Shown piece after piece: positions 42,001 through 54,000 of a stretch of DNA of 64,000 bases. The notes beneath the pieces were generated by a model. That model saw only the letters and a program-made list of their open reading frames with translations. It was not told the origin of the DNA and ran no database searches. The DNA comes from Rhabdornis inornatus (lineage: Eukaryota; Chordata; Aves; Passeriformes; Rhabdornithidae), in NCBI GenBank assembly GCA_013397075.1, contig VWZS01010872.1, positions 360,644-424,643 on the forward strand. The letters run 5' to 3'. Made by a program: the position numbers and the translations under genes. Within the stretch, counting starts at the first letter, position 1; each line of letters begins with the position of its first letter.

Positions 42001-45000
42001 AGCAGGTTTGATTAATATTCTGGTTTACAAAAATTAAATTACGTTAAATCTGTTGCTGAGCAGGCAATAGCTTTCCTATGAGGAATTCAGCAAAATGTCT
42101 GCTAAATGCAGTTTTTCCAGCTCTGTCAGCTTCCTCAGAAGGGATGACAAATTGAAGGTGCTTTAACCTATATGGCACATTCTGCTTAATTCAGTGTCTT
42201 TTCGCTGAGAATCCCACCTTTAAAAAATAGTCCTTGCTGTTCCTGAAGCTCTGACGTGCATCTCTTGTGCAGAACAGCAAGATAGAATATGGGCTTATCA
42301 AACTGAATAATAAGGCTGGATTTTTGGAAAGTAAGGATGAGCCATGAATGGATTGGCACTTTGAATGCAACATCTCCCAAAATGCTGATCTGATATTCAA
42401 ACGTGTGGAGGGGCCATAAGAGCAGCAATCTGAAGATAAAAGTGGTGCTGTTAGAGAGAGATTTCAGAGGGATATTTACCTGAGGGTTGCCTTTCAAAAG
42501 TTCTTATGACTCTCCAGATCTAGCAGAAATAAATGGTCTCAGTATGCACACACTCTGAATTCTGATGGCTGAAGAAAATATTTCTTTGACTATGGCAATG
42601 AGGCCAGGTTAGCACAGGATGCTAAAATTGGAGTAAATTGAAAATCCAAATTAAAATCTAGATTTAAAAGTTTGCCGAGATTTATGACGCCAAGTCATCT
42701 ACTGTTGTCATTTAAAGTACTGCACTATTGTTACTAAATTAACAATTTCTTCTCTTTGGAATTTCATAATCTGAAACATTTCCACACATTTTAGGTCAAG
42801 GTAACAAATATTGTAAATGCCAACAAGTCCTAACAATTCCAGAAACTTATTTGAACTGTTGTAGAATTATCCTTAAGAAGCAATCCTAATCACATCACAA
42901 GGATTAATTGGTTTGCTTTTTTTCCTTTCCAACAGGTATTAGAAGGAAAACCCATCTACGTTGACTGCTTTGGCAATTTGGTGCCTCTCACAAAGAGTGG
43001 GCAACACCATATATTCAGTTTCTTTGCCTTCAAAGAGAATAGACTTCCTCTGTTTGTTAAGGTAATGTTGATGGCTCCTTCTTGGGTATTTAAAGTTATC
43101 ACTTCACCATATTTTTTGTGAACAAAGGAAAACCAAACGACTTAATTTATATAAATTCCCAACTGTAAACTAATTTTATGGCTGTACTATTCCATTTAAA
43201 ATACTTTTTTTATGAGTAGGAAAATTTGTAAAATAAAAGCCAAGTAAAAACCCTCTGAGATTAAGTTATGCATTAACTCACTGTCAGAAGGGCTGCTGTC
43301 ACCAAGCCACCATCACCACCTCTTCCGAGAGGGAGATTAGAGAGCCCTGAAAACCTCTTCCACAAACTTTTCCTTCTACCCGGACATTCCATCTACAAAG
43401 GAGGAAACTATTACGTTATATAAATAACAGTCTTAGAGAAATGATTTACAAATGGAAACTTCCAGTAAGTGGAGAAAATCAACCCCCTCCATCATTGTGT
43501 TATATTTGCCGTGTGCTGCTAGACAAATTTTAAACTCTCTTCCTCCTTACCAACAATATTTTGTAAGCTTGTTTTAATTTACAACTTTATCTGTGCCACT
43601 GCCTTCCTTTGGCTTTGCAGATTTCCGCCCTGAATTTTTCACCAACAACATCCAACATATATTACAATACACAAATACATCTGTATGTAAATTTACAAAC
43701 AGCAGGGGGGAAAGAAGTGAAAACACATTATTTTTGCCTACATGGACTTTTTCTCCCTATCTGGTCCCTCCTGCTGAATTATTTTGAGAGGCACAAGTAT
43801 CTCACACAGCAGAGCAGCAGGTTAAATGTGTGTATTTTTACTGTGCCAGGTCCGAGATAGCACTCAAGAGCCCTGCGGACGATTATCATTCATGAAGGAG
43901 CCAAAATCGACCAGAGGCCTCGTTCATCAAGCCATATGTAATTTAAACATCACTTTACCCATTTACACAAAGGTACTGTGAAACTATACCCAGCTGTGGG
44001 CATCAGCATTATCATACAAACGAGAAATGAGGAGGAGGGCAAAACAGGGTTAAAGTTTGTGGGCAGGGGTTTGAAAGAGGAAAAGGTTCCACGCAAAGGC
44101 TTTCGGTGTCTTGGGTTTGATACTCCTAATGCCAGTGTTTGAAGACATCAGCAGGTATTTCCTGAGGACTCAGAAGAGATGAGTGGGAGTGCCCTCAGAT
44201 ATTAAACACTTGTTTCCTTAGAAAGTGTCAGTTTATCTTTGTTCTCTGAAAACACAAGGTTTTTTTCTTTCCTGGTCAGACTAGAAGCTGCATGCCTTTT
44301 AGGCACGTATTTGCCAAAAATGGTGATAATTTTCTTCTCAGCATTTTTAGAATATAGTAAATCTTTTATTATAGCATTTGAATATAATTTTAAAACAGAA
44401 CATCTCAACATTTTGTGACTTGAAATGGTGATAGTTCTTAAATATTTTAAGTGTTTATATATGCTAATTTATGGGTCAAAATGCATGCATATATTTGAAG
44501 TTTTGATACAAATAAGGATCACTAGGATGTCTAACTTCTGTTTGTATTTTGCTCAGTTCTGTAGCCTTTTGTGTTGAAATTGACAGTTTAGTTTTGCTGC
44601 TTTTTGGCATAAGAAATCAACTGCAGAAGTGTGCTACGTTTTCTTCTTTTCTGTTAAATGTTGTCAGAAGTTACTTTTTCTTGCTCTCTTCTAAAAAAAA
44701 TTGCCTTTTGCCTGCTCTGTTTCCCCTTTCTCTTTTTGCATGGCGCTTTGGGACCAAAAGGAATCAGATTCAGATCCAGAACCAGAAGAGGTAAAGTTGC
44801 TAAATCAGCATGCTCTTGCCTACACACGTTACTCAGAGACAACTAACAGACACAACCTAGAACTGATCCTTAGCTCAGTGCTACAAACACAGCAAAGAGG
44901 GCCTCGCACAGACTCACTTTGGGATTAGACAGAGTTGAACTTGTTCTCTGTTAGAACGACCAGTCTTCTCCATTCATAAATCCAGTAGACTGAATGTTAC

Positions 45001-48000
45001 AGGTTACTGAGCTGAATGACTGACATCCAGGACAGAATCAGTGTTAATCCAGAAGTAAAAGGTTTAGAATTTTCATCTTTAGTATAAACTAAGTTGTGTC
45101 AGCTCCCTCCGAGCTCCCAGTCCCGGTCTCACACTTAGAGATGTTACTTGTGGATGTAACATCAGAACAGCGTCCTGACATTTTGATGATGTTCACTTGT
45201 TGGAAACACGGTGAGAATAGCCAGCTCCCCAAAGAAGATGGACATCTTTTCCATGCACTGCACAACAGATTCAGCAGGTCTGTGTCATGGCTTGTAGTTT
45301 CTAATTTTCATGACAAAAATATTTACCACTCCTATGGTAAATACAACTTCTATTTTTGTATAGGAAACTAAAGCGCAAAAAGACAAAAGCTCATTGATGG
45401 CTATAAGCATTTTGCACTATTTTTTGTTGACTTCATTAATTTTGATTTTAATAAGATTAATTAGTATGCTGACATAAATCTGGACTGATCTGGGAGAAAT
45501 GAAAGTGAAGGAAGCTAGAACATCCTAGGGATGCAGGGTTACCATGGAGGGCACTGTGTTCATCAGAGGAATTCAAGCTGTTATGGATCTATCACACACA
45601 CTGCTGGCTGTGAGATGTAATTATGTGAGCCTAAAAGATAGCCAGACCTGTATGAACATGCACGTATGGCGAGGGATTCCCTTCTGTTCGACATCAGCTC
45701 GTGGACAGGCAAAGATCCTGACATCTTGGCTGAGACAGCATATAGGATTTATCTTTATAAAGAATAGTTTGAACTATTTAAACCTTTTCAGCACTCACTA
45801 AAACCTCGAGGGCTTTACCATACACAGTATCTTGTACCAGTAGTACTGCACAGCTGATTTACATTCGTCACAGTTGTCCTACCCCTACCACAAATTTGTA
45901 TAGGAAATTAAAGCTTTAATACTACTTCTAATTTTGCATATTTTTCTATAGCCAAATTTAAACAACATGTGCTGGTGTGGACAAATGCCAGCAGAACTGA
46001 AATAAACTGAAATTACAAAGCAACCTCAAAAATTTGCTTCTTGAATTTTCATGGTCTGAGACTGTGTTTTGTTTAATTTTGTTTTGACAAGGACTTTGCT
46101 TTCTTTTGAATAACAGTAAAATTGTATGGCTTTTTTGATCTGTACCCAAATAACTCTGAAAAATCAAAAAGGAGGCCTGTGAGTGCCATCACATCTTCCA
46201 TTTAAAGGTGTCAATAGCTATTAGTGGCATCCAGCCCCAGGTCATGCCTCGGGCAGTTCTGCCATCGTTGGTGCACCTGCATTTCATCATCACTGAGCGC
46301 AGAGGCAAAAATGAGATTCGGGCTATCAGAGTGAACACATCCAAGGAGACATAATGCATGGAACCTGGTTGCCTTCCAGATGGACTGTATGCCTTCACAT
46401 AACCATACTGGACTATTTTGCTTTAGACAGGAAGAAATAAATTAAGAGCAATGCAACCAAATACCTGGCAACGTATAAGTTTAGGTCCTCCACGCTTCCT
46501 AAGAGCATTTAAAGAAAATACACTGCAGCATTTTGCATCTACTGTTGATCATAACTATAGCAAAGTAAGCATTTTTTTGGTATTAGAGACCCTAAATAAA
46601 TTAAACCATGTTTTTACTATTATTTTATATGCATTATTGGTTCCATTTAAGTCCATGTGTCTTCATAAACTAGCACTTCACTTGTGGCTTCTGTATAGCA
46701 ATTATATTTGAACTTTTAAATCTCCTGCTTTTTCTTCTTCCAGGTTGATATGACTTCAGAAAAAAGTAAGATTTTCTTTTATTTCTTGAGAATATTATAA
46801 TGCAATTTGTATGAGAGAATGGTTAAGAGTAAAGATAAGCATGAAAGAGAGCTAAGTTTTAACTGCTATTGCTAATAACATCAATACTTTAGAAACTTAA
46901 TAAAAGCCAATTTAATATCTCAGCAGCTATCCAATTTAATAGATTTTAACATGTAAATTAACAATAGAGTTAAAAACCGTTCATCTAAGCCTTTACTTTC
47001 CTTTGACATCCCTAGTGAACCTGCTATTGCTATTTTGCTTGTATGAATGCTCATCCCTCCATTGCTTTTGTTTTCTCCATTTGTTGACACACATTCTCGC
47101 CTCATATTTGAGACAGATGACAGTATCACTTTTAATGAAAACCTAATGAAGACTCCAATCTATTTCATTAATCTCACGGAATACAACCATGCCAAAAAGT
47201 GATACTGTCCAAAGGATTCAGCCTGTTTAACCCTCCCTCCCTTGCTCCACCCTTTACTGTGGTGAAATATGGCTGGAAATCTGACCTGACAGCTTGGCAC
47301 AGCACAGACACCCTCTGTACATGCACAATCATGCCGTGACCATGAGAGACCATGGGCGAGGGGTTCGCAAACATTTCCTTTATGGGAGAGACAAATCAAA
47401 CTAATCTCTGCACACATGGAAGCCAGAGCTGCTTCCAAATGCAGCCATTTCTTGGATCTGTTCAGGGAAAGAATGGCATCTGTCTTGTTTCCAGTTTGGA
47501 GTGCGATGTCTCGCCTTGTCTGCGGTTAAAGTGCAATGTCTTGCATTGTCCTCCTGCAGCTTCCTCACTGCCGAGTCCCCCAGGGCCCCGGAGAATGCCA
47601 GTGAGTGTTCCTGCTCCAGCCACACACTGTCTGGATAGCACTTCCAGTTCATTTCCCACTGGAGTTACTTTGCTTCAGGCTGATTAACTCAGTTATTGGC
47701 CAGTGAGAAAGTCATACATTTGATATTTATGAAAGTACATATTGCAAATTTACAAAATTACTGGCTGGCATTTCAGTGTGCACCAGATAGTTCATTGTAA
47801 AGCAGCAGCGCCGAAAGACCACATTTTCAGCACCAGAATACTGTATAGCAATGTGCCTCTAATTAACGTACAGGACAAATGTTTAGCATTCGTTACACCC
47901 AGGAGAACAGCGGAGCAAAATGCATCTTCTTTACAAATAGAGACAGCTAATTATGTGTTGCTTAAGGTCTCCTTATTTGCATTAGTTCTTTGACTTTCAC

Positions 48001-51000
48001 TGGGATGCCAAAATGTGCAGTACTGTGTGACATGCTGCCTTTAAAGGGAAAATGTCCATCTGTGATTCCTAAGCATTGTGCTCTGTTTGTAACTTGCTTC
48101 AATTCTCCAGTGTTTTTTTCTGTTCAATATCCATTTTCTGCTATTCCTTGCTGAAATGAAATATTACCAGCAGGCAGTTATGGCATAATGGGAATTATCT
48201 GCAGCCACCGTCCTGTATATTGATTGCCAAATTAGACAAATATTTCACCACAGTATGTTTTACAGTATTTTCATGTACCTTTAATTTATATGAATAATTT
48301 TTAGAGCTCTTGTTTTTAACTTAAGCTACATACCCAGCAGCATTTGCAACACCTTTGCTTTGCATGGAAATAACTTGCCTTACATGAATTGTACGTATGT
48401 GTCTAGTGTGACTGTCTGTGAACTTTGGGTTGCCATACATTACATTTTTTAAAACTCTGAAATCACTTCTAAGTTGATTCACGGTTTTTCTTATTATCTC
48501 TCCTTTTCTTCTCTGTCTTCTCTTTTCTCAGTCAGTTCATTAGTTGTCAATGAGGATGTTCCAAGGAAAGGACCATGCCTCTTAAAAGCCTGTTTGTTTC
48601 ATTGTGTAGGTGTGAAATCCCCTTAGATGAAATGCCGGTTTGCAGCTGATTCAGATCTCTACATATTTGATCGTATTTTAGATTACTGCAGAATTACTTT
48701 TCGCTTTTTATTTTGGTCATTAAGAAAAAAAAAACCTGTTAACCTGATGTTATTCTGACAGTTTGCTAACACTGGCTTTCTCTTAGAGGAAATCGGCTTT
48801 CAATCAGTTCTAATGCTTTCCCCCTTTTTTCTTGTTTTACTTTTTATTTGAACATTGATCTGTAACATCTGAACAATCTTGAGATGCCTCTCTTTGTGTA
48901 ACTTCACTGTGTTTCTTCTGGTTTTGGTTTGAAATTTTGTTGTTGTTGTTTTGGGGTTTTTTTTAGTGGTGTCGTGATTTGGTTTGTTCCAGCTTCGATA
49001 CTGTATGTGTGGTTGTGCTCTAGCAATAAAGTGAAGCAAGTTATTTCCTGCCATTTTCCTTTTCAGTTGTTTTTTTTCCCCACCCTCCCCGTTAGCTTTG
49101 CTTTGCTCTTGTACCCTCAGATCTTGTGGATCCACCATTCCCGGCCCATTTTGTTGACCTTCCTACCACTACAGCCAAAGACTGTCATTTTCAGTCCTGA
49201 TTACATTTTCCAATCTCTATTTTTGATTTCCATTTTACTTTCAATGTTTTTCATTTGCATCAAAGATGACGAGACAGAATCTACAGAAACATCTGTCCTG
49301 AAAAGCCATCTGGTTAATGAAGTCCCTGTACTAGCCAGTCCAGACCTGTTGTCTGAAGTTTCTGAGATGAAACAAGATCTGATCAAAATGACTGCCATCC
49401 TAACAAATGACCCTTCTGATAAATCAGGCTCCATTAAAGTGAAAGACCTTGAAAAGTCTGCTGAAGAAGAGCCAGGAGAACCCTTTGAAATAGTTGAAAG
49501 AGTGAAAGAGGACTTAGAAAAAGTAAATGAAATTCTGAGAGGCGGATCCTACGCCAGAGAAGAACATGTTTTGCAGAAGTCCCTTTCCAGGCAAGAGCCC
49601 TTAGAAGAAGAATGGATCATTGTCAGCGATGAAGAAATTGAAGAGGCCCGGAGAAATGCTCCGTCAGAAGTCACAGAGCCAAGCCATGTAGAAGTCAGGG
49701 TAGACAAAGAGACAACAAAGAAGGGGGAGCTGGGCATGACAGGAACGGTGGATTCCCTTGCAGAGGGTTTAAAAACATCAATTTCTCTTCGTGAGGGACA
49801 GCCACAGGCCTTACAAGAGGAGGTAGTAGAAGAGAAAGGCAAAGCTGTAGTAGTAAGCAGGGATTCTGAAAAAAAAGGAAAAGAATCTCCAAAAACTGGG
49901 AAACCAAGCTCACAGGAGCAGCAGAAGGCAGCCTCAGAAGTTAAAAAGCCCCTTAGGGCAAAACTAAGAGAAAAGCCAAGGCCAAAGGAAGGCAAGGTGC
50001 ACAGCAGCGGAGAGAAATTGAAGCTGCCTAAGCTCACTGCAGACGAGGCACCAGCTGGGGAGCCTGGCCTAAAGGTGACAGGTGCTCCAGAGCCTAAAGC
50101 CGTGTCCCCTGTTATCGAGGAAACTCCTATTGGCTCAATAAAAGATAAAGTGAAAGCTCTTCAGAAACGAGTGGAAGATGAGCAAAAAGTACGGTCAAAA
50201 CTGCCCGTCAGAGTTCAGGCCAAAGAAGGCGCAGCCGAAAAGGCGCCTAAGAAACCGGCGCAAGTCAAAAAGCCAGTAGCACACAAAGCCCAGCCACCAG
50301 TCTCACCCTCTTCTAAGACAGAGAGACTTGAAGAGACCATGTCTGTTAAGGAACTGATGAAAGCCTTCCAGTCAGGGCAAGACCCTTCCAAGAATATTTC
50401 CGGACTCTTTGAGCACAAATCTGTCAAACAGAAGCAACAGGCCCCTGAGAAAGAAACTCCCCGCAAGAAAACAGTTCCTTCGCAGAATGAAACGAGGCGA
50501 GTGTCAAACCTCAAGACAGACAAACAGAAGGACAAACCAAGCACGGTGTCAAAAGCAGAGAAAGAGCCGCAATCAAAGAAAGGAAAAATGCAAACTTCCA
50601 CCATCGAAACTGCCAAGAAAGCTGGTGGCAAAGATGGCAAAGACCAAGTCAAAGAGCAGAGCAGCAAAAAGCTAACCGAACCTCTCCCTCCGGTAATAGT
50701 TGCTGAAAGCACCAAAGAAATGGCAGCTGGAAAGGGCAGGACTTGTGAGGATCAGGGAGATCCTGACTTCCAGATCAGCCCTGACAGGAAAACCTCAACA
50801 GACTTTTCTGATGTCATTAAGGAAGAACTGGAGGATAATGACAAATACCAGCAGTTCCGACACCTCTCAGTGACAGAGGAGGGAGAGCTTAACTTGGAGC
50901 AAGTACTGACCAGTCCTTTCGGTGCTGCTTTTCCCACAGAGTATGGGAAAGACGGATTCCTTCCTGCTCTTTCTCTGCAAAGTGCTGCTCTTGATGGGAG

Positions 51001-54000
51001 CTCAGAGAGCCTTAAACACGAAGGTGTGGCTGACTCTCCGGGCAGCCTACTTGACGGAACCCCTCAGATCAGCTCAGAGGAAAGTTATAAGCATGAGGGT
51101 CTGGCAGAGACTCCTGAAACGAGCCCAGAAAGCCTTTCATTCTCACCAAAGAAAACTGATGGGCAAATTGAGGACACTAAAGGAGTGGCTCAAGTACACG
51201 CAACAGCAGAAACACGTTCTACGAAGGAACTGTCCTCAAAGGAAGATGAAAAAGGTATTACTGAGAGGCAGCTAGATGCTGTTACTGAGACTAGGGAGTC
51301 TCATTCTGACCGTGTATCAGAAGAGCATGTACCTCCAGCCTCTGAAGAAGAGGCTGATAAACTTAAAGAAAATAGCTCAGCATCCGTTATGAAAGATATT
51401 AGCAGGGATAAAGAATCCAGAACCACTGCACATTTCACTAAGTCTTCTGAAACACATGACACTGCTTTAGAGAAAGAAAAAGATGTAGCCTGTGAACGCC
51501 GTCTTACAGTTAGAAGTCCCCAGAAATTGGAACTTTCACTTGCTAGCCATGATAGTGAAGGCTTTAGCCCAGTTGCAGATGACTCTTTGACTATAAGTCA
51601 TAAAGACTCCCTGGAAGCAAGCCCAGTGCTAGAAGATAACTCATCACACAAAACACCCGACTCTTTGGAGCCCAGTCCTATGAAAGAGTCCCCCTGCCGC
51701 GATTCCCTTGAAAGCAGCCCCGTAGAACCAACAGTGAAGGCTTGTCTTTTGGGGCAGAGTCCTCTTCCATCTGTTCTTAGCAAAGCAGAAGCCTGCCCAG
51801 AGCTGGCATCGGTGCGTTCCAGGATTCTCCGTGACCCTGAGGGAAGTGCTGATGATGACAGTCTAGAGCAAACATCACTCATGGAGAGTTCAGGCAAAAG
51901 CCCCATTTCACCTGAAACTCCTAGTTCGGAAGAAATTAGCTATGAAATCACACCCAAAATGGCAGACATACCAAAGTCAGCCACCATCCCTGAAGTCAAT
52001 GAAGAACCCGAGGATGATTCGGAAAGTGAACCAAAGAAGAGATTCACCCCTGAAGAAGAGATGTTTAAAATGGTGACCAAAATCAAAATGTTTGATGAAT
52101 TGGAACAGGAAGCAAAACAGAAGAGAGATTATAAAAAGAGTTGTAAGCAAGATGAATCTTCTGTGGTTGTCAATTCAGAAGCCTCATGTGAGGCTGAAGC
52201 ATCAGAGCCAACTGCTGTAGTAGAAAAAGACATACCCACGGTGGTGACACCTGCTGCTGAATCTAGGAAGAGTTCTTCCTCTTCTGAAAGTGAGCCCGAA
52301 TTGACTCGGCTCAAGAAAGAAGCCGACTCAGGCCTCTTAATGGAGCCTGTGATCCGAGTGCAGCCACCCTCACCTTTGCCATCTAGTATTGACTCCAGCT
52401 CTAGCCCTGACGAAGCAGGTTTCCAACCCATTGATTCCCAGCCATGCTCTGCCAGATTAGGTGAGGTTAAAGTGCAAGGCAAAGGTGACAAAGAGGAGCC
52501 ACTTATCCTTGGGCGCAGCTGTAAACCTTCCACGGGCACTTGTCCTTCTGACGGCTGCGCATCAGCAGAAAGTGTGGAATCAAAATGTTGCGATGGTACA
52601 GGTGACTGTGAGACAGACAGTCCTGACAGCCAGGTCACACAATATGGGTGTACGCCCTGTCACTCTGTTGGTGACGGTTCCCAAAAAGAGGTTCACACTG
52701 AGTCTTCACTAACAATGGGGCAGTGGGACGCTGCTGAAAGAGATGACAAACCCGTGGCCCCATTACCACGCAGCGATCTCATTTCTACAGGAGCTGTGTC
52801 AGAGGAGGCAGATGGTCTTTCTCATGGACACAGTACCACCGAGTACTCTGTCCCATGTGATGGCAAACTGGCCGAAGGCGACACCGGTGACCATTCTGCC
52901 TTGGCAAGGGATTCGGGAAAAGTAGATATAAGTTGTGAGACATCTCACAGGGCTGGTCATGCTGAGGAACCCTTACCAGAGTATTCGTCCCTAACCACTG
53001 ACACAGTGGAACTTGACAGCTGTGCAGCAGGTGCCACTGATGGCAGTGCTCCATATATAGTGAGCCCTTACGAAAATGTGTCTTCTGGACATTTCTTCAT
53101 TGACTCTGAAAGTGAGGTAGGATCTGGTAGAAGTTTGCCATCTAGGGAAACCTATTCTATTGCAGAAGGGAAAGATCAGGCTGGTGAAGCTTTACTTAGC
53201 AGAGATACAGGCAGTGAATATTGCTCTTCAGAGGAAGTCTACATGGAAATAGAGCCCAAACCAGAGGATGGATTTCAGATGATGTCACAAGGGTCTCTGA
53301 CCTCAGATTCAACAAAACTATCTGAATCTGCCCTTGAGGGTATAAGAGATGAAACAGAGAAATTGATGGGTCAGGTTGTCATCACTAGAACTGATGTGGA
53401 TTCTGACATGTGGAGTGAAATACGTGAAGACGATGAAGCTTTTGAAGCTCGGGTGAAAGAAGAGGAACAAAAGATATTTGGGTTGATGGTAGACAGGCGA
53501 TCCCAAGGCACGACTCCTGACACAACGCCAGCCAGGACACCCACTGAAGAAGGGACACCACTCAGTGAACAAAATCCTTTTCTTTTTCAGGAAGGCAAGT
53601 TGTTTGAGATGACTAGAAGTGGAGCCATTGACATGACCAAAAGGAACTACCCAGATGAAAACTTTCACTTCTTCCAGGTGGGGCAGGAGCCTCAGGAAGA
53701 AGTTTCTTTATGTGAAGAAGTGAAAGAAGCAGCAGAGGCAGAATCTTCAAAGCTGAAGGGCTCACCGGACCCGTTTGCACCTTCAGAGTCAGAGGAGTCA
53801 GACATGCAAGAGCAAGATGCATTGAAATATTCACCCCCATCACCCGAGTCTAGTGATAGATCTGAAGAAACAATGAGTGAAGGTGCCAGCGCAGGCACTG
53901 CAAAAGCAGATCTTAAATCCAGAATTCCAATTAAAATGGGTATTTCAGCTTCTTCAAAATCACCAAAGAAAGAAACCGCTGCCTCTGAAGCTGAGCCCCT

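Noticed and set aside
47560..47687. Pro/Ser-rich open segment ([13 protein letters not shown]) after CTCCTGCAG as a cassette
   Set aside because: The only good donor (47601) gives 41 nt, which breaks the frame; no family counterpart is known to me.
48929..49265. In-frame upstream extension of the giant exon (112 codons with [13 protein letters not shown] hydrophobic stretches)
   Set aside because: T-rich intron composition, a clear acceptor at 49264-49265, and the expected DETESTETS start of the family's exon. The extension resembles no ankyrin.
50215..50715. Long minus-strand open frames across the giant exon (for example 50215-50715, 54034-54546, 52129-52638)
   Set aside because: Shadows created by the coding bias of the + strand exon; no start context, domains or splice structure.
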